From Meghimatium bilineatum (lineage: Eukaryota; Mollusca; Gastropoda; Stylommatophora; Philomycidae), in assembly GCA_034231615.1 (NCBI GenBank), contig CM067307.1, positions 92,001 through 156,000 on the forward strand: 64,000 bases of DNA, read 5' to 3'. How positions within the stretch are numbered: the first letter of the stretch is position 1; every line of letters starts with the position of its first letter. Below are positions 46,516 to 56,579 of this stretch, one piece after another. Under the pieces are notes generated by a model. That model was not told where the DNA came from. It searched no databases and worked only from the letters and a program-made list of their open reading frames with translations. Both the position numbers and the translations under genes were made by a program.

Positions 46516-46682
46516 CAGGGCCTGTCTTAGGCCATTGCAACCTATGCGGCCGCAGTGGGCCCCGCACTTCATAGGCCCATAAATTCATATTGGAATTAAT
46601 TTTATTATCCTCTTCCCTACCCAGACTGGGCCCCGTGCAAATCGTTTCGCATTGGGCCCCTCAATTGTTAGGGCCGGCCCTG
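46516..46682. mobile_element. hAT-like MITE, about 167 bp
   Basis: Ends CAGGGCCTGTCTTAGG and, complementing the right side, CAGGGCCGGCCCTAAC. CATAGAT is duplicated at 46508-46514 and 46683-46689 (eighth base differs). GC-rich GGGCCCCG blocks inside contrast with the A/T-rich surroundings. Removing it restores IYID-RIIK in the LINE frame. Confidence 0.82.
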
Positions 46683-46935
46683 CATAGATAGAATAATAAA
46701 ACAGGCGAAAATTGTAAAGTGCAACATTACCAATTCAGAACAGGATAATTCAGAGCAACTAAACAATGAACTAAACAAACTGCTGTTCGCAGATGATCAT
46801 AGTCTCATATATGAAAACGAAGAACAACTGCAACATCATGTTAATTCACTTCTGCAATATGAAGAAAATACAACATGAGGATCAATACACAAAAGATAAA
46901 AACTGTGAAATTATGCAGAACACCCAGTCAACTAA

Positions 46936-47106
46936 ATATACCAATCCAGAATGTTTTGGCTGTAGTGATTTTCTAGGCAATATAATACATTCAGTAGTTT
47001 GCCATTATTTTCTTAACGGTCCAGATGCACAATCGTCAACAGCTGGATTCGAACCTGGTACCTTGGCTGTCACAGACTAGGTCTGTACCATGCCGCCATA
47101 GAGCCT
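46936..47106 (-). mobile_element. tRNA-derived SINE
   Basis: On the minus strand from about 47105: GGCTCTATGGCGGCATGGTA contains an A-box-like TGGCGGCATGG and, about 35 bases on, the B box GGTTCGAATCC is perfect. The following AAAATAATGGCAAACTACTG and TTGCCTAGAAAATCA resemble the body of many tRNA-derived SINEs. It is not a functional tRNA: stems do not close in the usual positions. Confidence 0.65.
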
Positions 47107-47114
47107 GACAAGCA

Positions 47115-47215
47115 TACATAGCTTATACACCTTTAGATTGTTGATGGATGTGTGAGCTGAATGGGAATGTGCCCAGTGCTGTGATGCTGGTTTCTAAACA
47201 AGAATCAAAAATTTA
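47115..47215 (+). mobile_element. Short LINE 3' end fragment
   Basis: SLYTFRLLMDV, WECAQCCDAGF and the stop, then AAACAAGAATCAA: the last about 35 codons of the RNase H-family LINE. Confidence 0.68.
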
Positions 47216-47388
47216 TCCAACAGCTGAAATTATCACATATTAATCCATTAATTTTTCCAACTTCAGCTTGAAATTCATTGCAGCTTTATTATAGCACATA
47301 TGTTTGATATTACTTTAAAACATCCTGGAATAAGACCATCAGTAAAACCAGTTATTCCATGTCAATAAAAACAATGTTCTCAACTTAC

Positions 47389-47510
47389 TCAAGACGATAA
47401 AACAATGAGGCCGATGAAACTGATATATTGAGCCATGAATGGATTCCTTGCCTTCTGTACTCCAGAATATAAGCTGTTATGTTACATGTAACCAGGTAAC
47501 CTTGGAGAGC
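47389..47510 (-). CDS. Host gene exon: middle of second FN3 domain
   Basis: Acceptor TTGATCCCACCCAG and donor GTAAGT bound 122 nt starting in phase 0 (after exon 52334-52404) and ending two bases into a codon completed by exon 34241-34353. It encodes GYLVTCNITAYILEYRRQG, then IHSWLNISVSSASLFYRL, the C to E strands of FN3 with the I.Y.LEYR core 11 residues after the conserved Trp of the previous exon. Two N-glycosylation sequons (NIT, NIS). The acceptor is the least certain border. Confidence 0.85.
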
Positions 47511-47639
47511 CTGGGTGGGATCAATGTAAAATATAGCTTGCAATGGAATGTTAGTTAGAGAACACATATCAAGCAAAATATGTTCTTAAATGGAGGATCA
47601 ATCAGATATGTTTGATGACTCTGCATAGTGAAGGCAGAC

Positions 47640-49080
47640 ATTAGGCTACCAATTCTCTTCTAGATTTCAAGACATGATTGATGATGGTTAGAGTATTTCT
47701 AAAGCTCAAGTCATGAATGATGATGAGTAGAGTATTTCCTATATTCAAGTCATGATTTATAATAAGAAGAGTAGGCCTATGTCTAATGTTCAAGACATGA
47801 TTGATCATGGTTAAGAGTATTTCTAACATTCAAGACATGATTGATGATGGGTAGAGTGTTTCTAAAGTTCAAGGCATTATTGATGATGAATATAGTATTT
47901 CCTAAGTTCAAGAAATGATTGCTGAAAAGCAGAGTATTTCTATAGTTCAAGACATGATTGTTGATAAGCAGAGTATTTCTAAAGTTCAAGAGATGATTGC
48001 TGAATTGCAGAGTATTTCTATAGTTCAAGACATGATTGGTGATAAGCAGAGTATTTCTAAAGTTCAAGACATGATTGGTGATGGATAATTTCTAATGTTC
48101 AAGACATTATTGATGATGAGTAGAATAGTTCCTAAATTAAATATGTGATTGGTGATGAGTAGAGTATTTCTAATGTTCAAGACATGATTGATGATGGGTA
48201 GAGTATTTCTAAAGTTCAAGACATGATTGCTGATCAACAGAGTATTTCTAAAGTTCAAGACATGATTGATGATGGGTAGAGTATTTCTAAAGTTCAAGAC
48301 ATGATTGCTGATCAACAGAGTATTTCTAAAGTTCAAGACATGATTTATGATGAGTAGAGTATTTCTAAAGTTACAGACATAATTGACGATGGGTAAAGTA
48401 TTTCTAATGTTCTAGACATGATTGATGATGGGTAGAGTATTTCTAATGTTCTAGACATGATTGATGATGGGTAGAGTATTTCTAATGTTCTAGACATGAT
48501 TGATGATGGGTAGAGTATTTCTAATGTTCAAGACATGATTGTTGATGAGTAAAGTATTTCTAAAGTTCAAGACATGATTGGTAATGAATGGAGTATTTCC
48601 TAAGTTCAAGACATGATTGCTTATCAACAGAGTATTTCTAAAGTTCAAGACATGATTGGTAATGAGCAGAGTATTTCTAGATTTCAAGACATGATTGGTA
48701 ATGAGCAGAGTATTTCTAGATTTCAAGACATGATTGGTAATGAGTAGAGTATTTCCTGTTAAAGACATGAGTGGTTAAAAGTATATAAGCAGAGTATTTC
48801 TAAAGTTCAAGACATGATTGGTGATGAGTAGAGTATTTCTAATGTTCAAGACATGATTGCTGATAAGCAGAGTATTTCTAAAGTTTAAGACATGATTGGT
48901 GATGAGTAGAGTATTTCTAATGTTCAAGACATGATTGGTGATGAGTAGAGTATTTCTAATAATCAAGACATGATTGATGATGGATAGGATATTTCTAATG
49001 TTCAAGACATGATTGGTGATGAGTAGAGTATTTCTAATGTTCAAGACATGGTTGATGATGGTTAGAGTATTTTTAAAGTT
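47640..49080. repeat. 39-bp satellite array, about 37 copies
   Basis: The monomer is AGAGTATTTCTAAAGTTCAA followed by GACATGATTGATGATGGGT. Copies vary (GTTGATAAGC, GGTAATGAGC ends) and some neighbouring pairs repeat as a block, e.g. 48175-48260 and 48250-48345. Frames stay open on the minus strand because 39 is divisible by three. The array follows the LINE at 45270-46935 that holds four transferred monomers. Confidence 0.95.
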
Positions 49081-49194
49081 CTAAGCATAATTGATGATAG
49101 ACTGAGTGGAAATAAAGAAATAATTGCTGATTGGTGAAGCAGGATAACTATCACCTGCATTAAGATGCTGTCACTTACAATAGTTAATACTGAT

Positions 49195-49305
49195 ATTGAT
49201 TAAACACAGAAAGAGCAGGTTGTCTGCAGCAAGAATTTGTTGTCTACATAGAGCGGGTTGTCTGCAGCAAGAATTTTTTGTCTAAAGAAGAGGTTGTTTG
49301 CAACA
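49195..49305. repeat. Tandem repeat, about 42-45 bp, three copies
   Basis: AGGTTGTCTGCAGCAAGAAT recurs with small changes three times. Bases 49306-49675 show nothing recognisable. Confidence 0.7.
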
Positions 49306-49675
49306 AGAGTGAATTGATATTATAGTTGCTTCTTTTCTTTGCTAAATATAATATGACATACTATGGCTGTGCCTGAAGTGAAATCAGATGTGACAAATAA
49401 TAACTTGAGATCGTGTTTAAAATGAGAAATCAGTGATCTTTTATTTTTATTGTTGTTTTGTCATCGAGGTCGACCATGACCATTTGAGCTCAACTGGGAT
49501 GATGATAAGGATGATCACTGCAGTATATCCAACTGTGACTAATGAGTTATAGGCCTATGTGGGACTGGAATTTTCTTCTTTACTCTGAGTATGCATGGGA
49601 GCTGGAGACAACATTGATTAGTTCTTGCATTCTTCAAGCAGATAGTTGAATTATGACTAGTGCTGAGCCTATATC

Positions 49676-49865
49676 AATCAATCAATCAATAATTCCATAA
49701 CCCTTCAGGATCGTAGGGGTACCACATTGGATGCTTCAGCACACAGAGTCCTCCAGTGAATTCTATCCTCAGCGATGCGGATGAGTGTGGAAATATATTC
49801 TCCTGTCCATTCCTTGATGCTGTCTGTCCATGCTTTTATATTCCCTCATCTGCTTCTTCCCCCTA
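49676..49865 (-). mobile_element. LINE 3' end fragment with TTGA tail
   Basis: The minus strand matches 560-760 closely: GACAGACAGCATCAAGGAAT, CTGGAGGACTCTGTGTGCTG, GTGGTACCCCTACGATCCTG and a tail of four ATTG units at 49676-49692. Truncated at the 5' side near 49865. Confidence 0.8.
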
Positions 49866-49984
49866 CGAGCATATATGGGAAACATTGATTACCTCTTGCT
49901 CTCTTCTAGCAGATCATTGAGTTATGATTAGTGTTGAATTTTGTATAACACTTGCTGTTGCTGAATACAAAAGTCACACAATCA

Positions 49985-50100
49985 CAAAGGCCCTGGGGGA
50001 CAATCACCAACACAATATAGAAGGTTGGCTTTCTATACACAAGTTAACCAAGTTGGGTTTGTGAGGTGGGCCACTACCTGTTTTACCACTGAGCTGGCCT
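49985..50100 (-). mobile_element. tRNA-derived SINE candidate
   Basis: On the minus strand from about 50100: GGCCAGCTCAGTGGTAAAAC carries a good tRNA A box (GCTCAGTGGT), and GTGGCCCACCTCACAAACCC follows like an anticodon arm. The B box is not clear, so it is either a decayed SINE or a decayed tRNA copy. Confidence 0.5.
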
Positions 50101-50154
50101 AATGAACATTTTTTTTTTATTTGTAAACATTTCATATTTTCATGCAACATGAAT

Positions 50155-50520
50155 ACAGCCATATCATCTTTAACATACTAAAGACTACATATAATCCTTA
50201 ACATACTAAAGTATAGGCCTATATACAATCCTAAACATACTAACTTATACATAAAATCTTTAACATACTAAAGTATACATATCACCTTTAACATACTAAA
50301 GTACACATATAAACCTACAATTAATATAAAGTAATACTACGTGAAACATAACAATAGTACTTACATAGAACATATAATCCTTACCATACTAAAGTATGCA
50401 TATCCTCTTTAACATACTAAACTATACATCATATCTTTAACATACTAAACTACACATATCATATTTAACATACTAAAAATACATATCATCCTTAACATAC
50501 TAAAGTATACATATGACAAT
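50155..50520. repeat. 28-bp minisatellite, left part
   Basis: Monomer TTAACATACTAAAGTATACA plus TATCATCC, about twelve copies. A short stretch at 50315-50375 (ATACTACGTGAAACATAACA) resembles a PLE terminal end. The array continues at 51693-52050 beyond a PLE. Confidence 0.9.
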
Positions 50521-51692
50521 CAATACAAGGTAGCTGCGTGAAACGTAACAACAATTAGACTTACGTAAAACACAGGTTTATATATCGCATCAATGAGACA
50601 CGACAGACTATAACTAAATCTAGTAGGTAATTATGCGCACACAAGAAATCATACAAATTACATTACACAAATCATATTCAACGTTTCAACCAAAAGGTCT
50701 TTATCAAGACACAAAAAAAACATCAAAAGACGATGAATGGAAACATTAACAACAAACAAATGTATCCAACGGAAATATGAAAATGAGATTATTAAATTAG
50801 ACACACTATTCTCTTCTCCAGTCTGATCCTGACACCAGCAACGCTTTCCGTGACTTACCTCTGGTGGCTTATACGCGTGATAGAAATCTGAAGTACATTT
50901 TGTTTCATAGCCACCTTAAGTCTTCAGTTCCCGACAATTTTGGCACTATTCGTTGTTCACGTGTCCGTTGCTATACATGTCCTTACGTAGTTCAGATGCG
51001 CTCCATTTCATTTCCTAAGGTCACTTTCTCCATCGATGAGGCCTTTACATGTGAATCCCGTAATGTCATTTATGTGATCATATGTAAACGCTGTGGCAAA
51101 CAGTACATCGGGGAAACCGGCCTACGATTGAGCGATCGCTTTTGTAACCATCTTCATGCCATCAAGCACAGAAGACCCACTTCTGTGGCCACACACTTCA
51201 ACAGCGATGGCCATCATGGTGCTTTGGATATTCAGGTCACCGCCATCAGATCTTGCACCACTGATGATAGATCTAGGTACGCTCTAGAAAATCGTCTCAT
51301 TTTTTAATTGGGTACACTCAAGGCTTTTGGACTCAATTCTGACCACTCTTATGTCTAGTACTGGATTGGTCTGGTCTTTGTCTTTATTCTTTTTGTTCTG
51401 TCATTTACTCATCTTTTGTTCATTTCGTTTCCACATATATTTAAATTTTTTATGTACTTTCTGACCTTCCGGCATCTCATTTCCATATTTCCGTTGTTTG
51501 TTGTGATAATTTTTCCATCCGTCGTCTTTTGATTTTTTGTGTGTCTTGATAAGACCTTTTGGTTGAAACGTTGAATATGATTTATGTAATGTAATTTGTA
51601 TGATTTCTTGTGTGCGCATAATTACCTACTAGTTTTAGTTATAGTCTGTCGTGTCTCATTGAAGCGATATATAAACCTGTGTTTTACGTAAG
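50521..51692 (+). mobile_element. Young 5'-truncated PLE with inverted terminal repeats
   Basis: Arms of about 180-220 bp (50552-50795 and 51470-51692) are nearly identical inverted repeats, both ending in the PLE terminus with AAACCTGTGTTTTACGTAAG. Between them is an uninterrupted PLE frame (50814-51307). The right end, on the sense strand, carries CTTGATAAGACCTTTTGGTT then GAAAC. The whole unit is inserted in a 28-bp minisatellite. Confidence 0.85.
50814..51307 (+). CDS. PLE linker zinc motif and GIY-YIG endonuclease (intact 3' part)
   Basis: An open frame of about 165 codons with no initiator, because the element is 5'-truncated inside the RT C-terminus (LPLVAYTRDRNLKYIL). It contains the Cys motif CSRVRCYTCPYV, then the GIY-YIG nuclease: VIYVIICKRCGKQYIGETG (IY and YIG strands), RLSDRF (Arg), THFNSDGHHGALDIQV and RYALENRLIF, whose Glu is the expected metal ligand, then a stop. 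This nuclease would nick target DNA for Penelope-type retrotransposition. Lacking RT, the copy cannot move on its own. It is the best-preserved PLE nuclease in the window. Confidence 0.86.
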
Positions 51693-52050
51693 TCTAAAGT
51701 ATACATATCATATTTAACATACTAAAGTATACCCATCATCATTAACATACTAAAGTATACATATAATCTTTAACATACTACAATATAGATATATTTAACA
51801 TACTAAAGTATACATATCATACTTAACATACTAAAGTATACATATCATCCTTAACATACTAAAGGAAACATGTAATCCTTAACATACTAAAGGCTACATA
51901 TCATGCTTAACATATTAAATGCTACATATCATCTTTAACATACTAAAGGAAACATATCATCCTCAACATACTAAAATATACATATCATCCTTAACATACT
52001 AAAGGATACATATCATCTTTACCAGACTAAAGGTTACATTTCAATGCAGA
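51693..52050. repeat. 28-bp minisatellite, right part
   Basis: About eleven to thirteen more copies of the monomer of 50155-50520, starting directly at the PLE border. Bases 52051-52333 are unassigned. Confidence 0.9.
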
Positions 52051-52333
52051 ATATATATTTTTATCTCTAAATTCCTGAATAGTGTTAAAATAGAATTGAG
52101 CTGACTCTATCAATTCAATGTGTGTTTCAATATTGAAGCAAATCTCATTTCTGTGTGTTTTATTTTCTTCCCTGTTTTATTTCCTGCTTTAGACCATCTA
52201 TTTGTGCACTAACATATATTTCCATACATTCTTGCCTTATCTAAAAATAGTGACACACTAAACAAAACATAAATGTTTATCTGAACACCATCAATATCAT
52301 CATCCATGTAATTTATGTCCATGGTTCACCCAC

Positions 52334-52404
52334 CTTCCATGTAAGCTTAATACTAGTAGCAGAATCAGCCAATGCCTCCAAGTTTCCAGGAGCAGCTATT
52401 GGTG
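52334..52404 (-). CDS. Host gene exon: start of second FN3 domain
   Basis: Acceptor GTGTCTTTCAG and donor GTGGGT bound 71 nt that complete a codon from exon 54472-54697 and end in phase 0. It encodes PIAAPGNLEALADSATSIKL followed by TWK: the A and B strands with the conserved Trp. It has the same length and phases as the exon at 61390-61460, consistent with duplicated FN3 units. Confidence 0.9.
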
Positions 52405-52439
52405 CTGAAAGACACAATTAACAACAAAAGAACTATGAT

Positions 52440-52745
52440 ATTTCATTGTTATGCAACACTTTTCATGTGTATGCCATGCATGTACTATGATATTTCATTG
52501 TTATGCTAAAGAGTTGCCATGTTATTGCTACAATTGTCATGTGTATGCATGCATGTACTATGATATTTCATTGTTATGCTAAAGAGTTGCCATGTTATTG
52601 CTACAATTTTCATGTGTATGCATGCATGTACTATGATATTTCATTGCTATGCTACAGATTCCATGTATATGCATTTACTGTGATATTTCATTGTTAGGCT
52701 ACAGTTTCCATGTAATATGATATTTCATTGTTATACTACAGAGAG
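52440..52745. repeat. Minisatellite, about 50-70 bp unit (left part)
   Basis: Copies of TACTATGATATTTCATTGTT, ATGCTAAAGAGTTGCCATGT and CATGTGTATGCATGCATG. It resumes at 53390-53500 beyond a LINE fragment. Confidence 0.85.
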
Positions 52746-52779
52746 AGTTACCATGTGTAGGGTCTATGTATGCATCATC

Positions 52780-53395
52780 ACCATTATCAAGTGCCGTGCT
52801 GAATGGCGCTGGTGATCATATTTCTCCATGTACATCGATCTCTCATATATGTCATCATCTCTCATGGTGTCGTCAATCGAAGCCATTTAGTCAAACTGTC
52901 CATGTCTTTTCTCTGGGTATTCCCCTTCATCTTTTCCCTTCTATCTTTCCTGTTGTCACTATATTCTCAATACCTCCTCTTCTCTTCTCATTATGTGCCC
53001 AATAAATGTTGACTGTCTTTTTCTTATATTATCAATAATGCATCTTTTCACATCCATCCTTCTAAGACACTCTTCATTAGTAATCTTTGCCATCCAAGGA
53101 ATGCTTAACATTCTTTGAATAAACCACATTTCCACTGCCTTCAATGATTTTTGTGATCTTATTTATCCATGCTTCACTTATTCATGCTTCACTTCCATAG
53201 AATAGCACTGGTTCAATGTAGCATTTGAGGACACATTTTTTAGTATCCATCAATTTTAACTTGTTGTATAGGATATTTTTCATTATATGCAACACTGCTT
53301 TTTCTTGTCCTATTCTGCTTATAATTTTGGTCTTGCATTTACCATCTGAAGTTATTAATGTTTCTAAATATTTGAAGCTATTCAAATGCATGTAT
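52780..53395 (-). pseudogene. LINE RT C-terminal fragment
   Basis: Minus-strand frames give FKYLETLITSDGKCKTKI, GQEKAVLHIMKNILYNKLK, VLKCYIEPVLFYGSEA, KAVEMWFIQRMLSIPWMAK, NEECLRRM and IRKRQSTFIGHIMRREE. This is the part after RT motif C of a LINE, with frame changes near 53170 and 52950. It interrupts the minisatellite at 52440-53500. Confidence 0.82.
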
Positions 53396-53500
53396 GCATT
53401 TACTATATTTCTTTGTTACACTATAGTTTTAATGTGTATGCATGTACTATGATATTTCATTGTTTTGCTACAATTTCCATGTATATGCATGTGTCTTTCA
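53390..53500. repeat. Minisatellite (right part)
   Basis: Two copies of the 52440-52745 unit: TGTACTATGATATTTCATTG and GCTACAATTTCCATGTATAT. Confidence 0.8.
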
Positions 53501-53519
53501 GTTATTTTTATTATGTTTT

Positions 53520-53830
53520 TTACATATATCATGGGAACTTATTTTCCTTCTAATATCAGTTTTCTATGCTCAGATATCTACATAGGCAGGAAAGCTGCCA
53601 CCATGAATTCAGTCATCAGCGTAAAGTCCTCATGGATGCCCCACATCTGCACCTCCAGATGTTTCTTGGGGCCATATTTTAGTCCTCAAGTCATAGAAGA
53701 GTGGACATTTCTGCAAAATGTGTTCCGGAGTCTTGAGTCTGGGAACCCTTTAGACAAAAAAGGCACCTCAATAGCATTTTTTCGACATATCTTCAGCAGA
53801 CTAATCAGTGTAGCATAAAGGCAGTGTTAC
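53520..53830 (-). pseudogene. LINE C-terminal Cys motif fragment
   Basis: The complement encodes RLKTPEHILQKCPLFYDLRT then KIWPQETSG, the C-terminal zinc-knuckle-like end seen in RNase H-type LINEs (PEHxLxxCP), then decayed tail. The last part is shared with 27560-27740. Confidence 0.7.
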
Positions 53831-53924
53831 ATTACATTAGGTTATGGAAACAAATGTCAACGAAGACTAGTTAATTGATCTTGATGAGGTATGACTTATT
53901 ATAGAAGAGGCATCAGATGGTGCC

Positions 53925-54385
53925 ACTGAAAATACCACGATTAGAGCACCATTCAGAAAACCATATTTAGATTACCACTCAGAGCACCACGTTTAGAGTA
54001 CAGCTTAGAACACCATTATTAGAGTACAACTCATAACATCATGTTTAGAGCACCATGTATAGAGTACCACTCAGAGCACCATGTTTAGAGTACAGCCTAG
54101 AACACCATTATTAGAGTACAACTCATAACATCATGTTTAGAGAACCATGTTTAGAGTACCAATTAGAGCACTATATTTAGAATACCACTCAGAGCACCAT
54201 GTTTAGAGAACCATTCAGAGCAACCTTTAGAGTACAACTCAGAGCTTCATTTTTAGAGTATCACTCAGAGTACCATGTTTAGAGTACTAACCAGAGCACC
54301 ATGTTTAGAGTACTAACCAGAGCACCATGTTTAGATTATAACTCAGAACACCATGATTTGAGTACAACTCAGAGCACTTTTGCTG
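53925..54385. repeat. 26-bp minisatellite, about 17 copies
   Basis: Monomer CAGAGCACCATGTTTAGAGT plus ACCACT. A three-to-four-unit block recurs (GTACAGCTTAGAACACC at about 53995 and GTACAGCCTAGAACACC at about 54086). Confidence 0.9.
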
Positions 54386-54471
54386 CATGTTTAGGTACCA
54401 CACAGAGGACATATATCTGTAGCTTAAGTGCTATATTTAAACACATTGTTATTTATGTTATTAGCACTAAC

Positions 54472-54697
54472 CCATTGGCAAAGTCATTGTTCCTTGTGGC
54501 TCTGAGGCTGGACTAATTCCTGCTTGGTTCTCTCCAGCAACTGTAACTGAGACATATCTCCAGGGAAATAGACCTTGAATAATGTATGATGTCACAGAAG
54601 CATTCACCTTAGCTTTGCCAAGTGTATGGAATTCTGTGTTGTTGTAAGTGATAGAATAAAACCAAACTGGTCCATTTTGAGCAAATATGGGAATTGG
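54472..54697 (-). CDS. Host gene exon: C-G strands of first FN3 domain
   Basis: Acceptor ATTTTTACAG and donor GTTAGT bound 226 nt, entering in phase 0 after exon 61390-61460 and leaving one base for exon 52334-52404. It encodes PIPIFAQNGPVWFYSITYNN, then VTSYIIQGLFPWRYVSVTVA and GENQAGISPASEPQ: the WxP...NG...Y.I.Y and L.PW..Y.V.V...N.AG patterns of FN3. Sequons NNT and NAS. Bases 54698-55499 are intronic with nothing recognised. Confidence 0.93.
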
Positions 54698-55499
54698 CTG
54701 TAAAAATAAATTATATTCACTGTTTATAAAGTTTGGGGATCCTCTGAAACTTGGACAATGTCAAATGGGAAATGGTGTAACTCATAAACAAAGAAAATTA
54801 ACATAGATTATACATTAATACTTAGTGGACTAAACAGCAATCTATTCGTCATTTGCAAATTTAGTTGCAGACTAGATGACAGTCTATTCGACGATTGTAA
54901 TTCTATATGGTTAATACCCATAGTCAGTAAGCTATGTACTTATGTTCGATACCAATGTCCATAAATGAGTTTCCACAATATTCAACACTATCTCCATCTG
55001 TTTTCCATCTACTGTTGTTTGTGAAACACATGTTTGTGTACCATTTCTGGACATGTTCATAGTTATTCCCTCCCCTCTCTTTCATCCTTCCAGTTTTAGG
55101 CAAGCTGGGTGACGATTCCTGCATTGTTCACCTATTAGCACCTGTAAACAGCTATGCTGAAGGCAAGTGTTTCAATAAGTTGAATGACAATGTGTATAAA
55201 CAATAAGGTCAAGCTTCAATGTTACTCTATGAAATTACCGGGGTAATGGAAAATTACATAAGATCACACACATAATTGTGAGATATTGCTAGATCCATCC
55301 AGAGATTAAGGTCTTGTTCTTACATAAGGTTATCCTAAAACTATTGTGGATGTGGAATCAGCAACTCAGATCAAGGCTTTCATATTGAGGCTTTTCAGGG
55401 ACCAATGGTCAGCAGGAGTAAAGATGCAAAGAGAATAGCGAGAATTTATAAGAGATGGATATTAGAGTTTTATGTAGAACACAAGTTTTGTAGTATTTC

Positions 55500-55690
55500 T
55501 ACACTGATGAACAGACTATTGGACTATATTGTAGGCCTATATATACGAAAACATATAAATCATAATATACAAGATATTTTCAACATTTTAGCCTTAAAGT
55601 CTTTATCAAAAACATACAGAACAGTGAGAAAACAATAAAAACAGTAAAAATATAAATCTACTACAAAACTTGTGCTCTACATAAGCACTA
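55500..55690 (-). mobile_element. Isolated PLE terminal repeat
   Basis: The complement contains TTGATAAAGACTTTAAGG and TTGAAAATATCTTGTATATT, matching the PLE 3' ends at 5620-5760 and 6960-7060, and TAGTCCAATAGTCTGTTCAT. No PLE coding sequence adjoins it. Confidence 0.65.
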
Positions 55691-55714
55691 TTTAGGCCTC
55701 TATAGGCCTACAGT

Positions 55715-55840
55715 TTTACATGGAATGCATGACCGTGTGATTAGTACACCATTCTCAGACCTTTGAGGTCCCAGGTTCATTAACAGTTGGGAAAGGATTT
55801 TTTCTTTCGGAGGTACAGTAAAAATCCTTCCTGTACATGT
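55715..55840 (+). mobile_element. tRNA-derived SINE candidate
   Basis: CATGACCGTGTGATTAGTAC resembles a tRNA A box and the GGTCCCAGGTTCATTAACAG region resembles a T arm with a degenerate B box. The body is short and no tail is evident. Confidence 0.42.
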
Positions 55841-55849
55841 TGTGGCGTA

Positions 55850-56575
55850 TGGTATGGCAATACAGCCTTTATTTCCACAGCCCATAGAAAGCCTCCCTGC
55901 ATTACTTCACAGGAAAACATGCAGTAACAAATTATTTTTTTAACAGCTTCACAGCAGTCACAATAGTGGATAGTGGAGTTTTATGGCAGAAACTAAAAAA
56001 GGGTAGGCAATTTTAGTCTAGAACACAAACTTAGCAAGAGGTGGTCAGTTTAGTAGAGAGGAAAAATTTAACAAGTGGGAACTGTTTTACAAGTTCAACT
56101 GAGAAGCTTGCCATGAGGTGGTCAGTTTAGTAGAGAGGAGAAGGTTAGCAAGTGGGAACTGTTTTAGAAGTCAGTTTTAGATTGGATGAGGTACTGAGAA
56201 GGCATAAAAATGGCAGCTTCCTACAGTGTTCAGAATAGCAGATGTTCATAGGACTAAAAAATTGATAAAGATATGCTTGGGTCTTGTTGAGACAACGGTG
56301 TGATCAATACTTGAAGACAAAGTCAAAGTGATTGTGAGGTATGGCACCTATGACTTAGAAACAATTTAGATGTGATTTGCTAACATAGTTGAATTCCATG
56401 ATGAAAACATTATATGTCTGAGAGCAAGTAATATCATCTGAGAGTGTCCTCAAACTTGCTAATTAATAATAGCATTGCACTATCAACGTAGTTAGACTAT
56501 AATTACAGAAATTGTTTTAGTTTTGTGCCATTGATGAACGTGAAATGATATGTCACCAATTCTCAAATGATAAAT
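55850..56575. other. Intronic stretch with a 77-bp duplication
   Basis: GAGGTGGTCAGTTTAGTAGA and AAGTGGGAACTGTTTTA occur twice at 56030-56170. Nothing else is recognised. Confidence 0.6.
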
Positions 56576-56579
56576 AAAC

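Larger units (their letters stand above)
45270..46935 (+). pseudogene. LINE RT with two later insertions
   Basis: Frames give WNEETQKATQIKKQCFRTWL, SSGTDGMPNKAIKAS, RRGVSCTDALFRLWQMSDR, LNTIFIYQEKAFDRVNRDIM (motif A, here IYQEKAFD), then KSRVFL...GCVLSPLIFNIYID (motif B, split by a satellite insert at 46303-46471), and after a MITE at 46516-46682, RIIKQAKIVK and NNELNKLLFADDHSLIYENE (motif C FADD). Same family as 13600-14830. Frameshifts and stops throughout the first kilobase. The N-terminal endonuclease is absent. Confidence 0.82.

Noticed and set aside
47036..47106. Functional tRNA gene
   Set aside because: Only the A and B boxes are tRNA-like; the arms do not fold properly and a SINE body follows.
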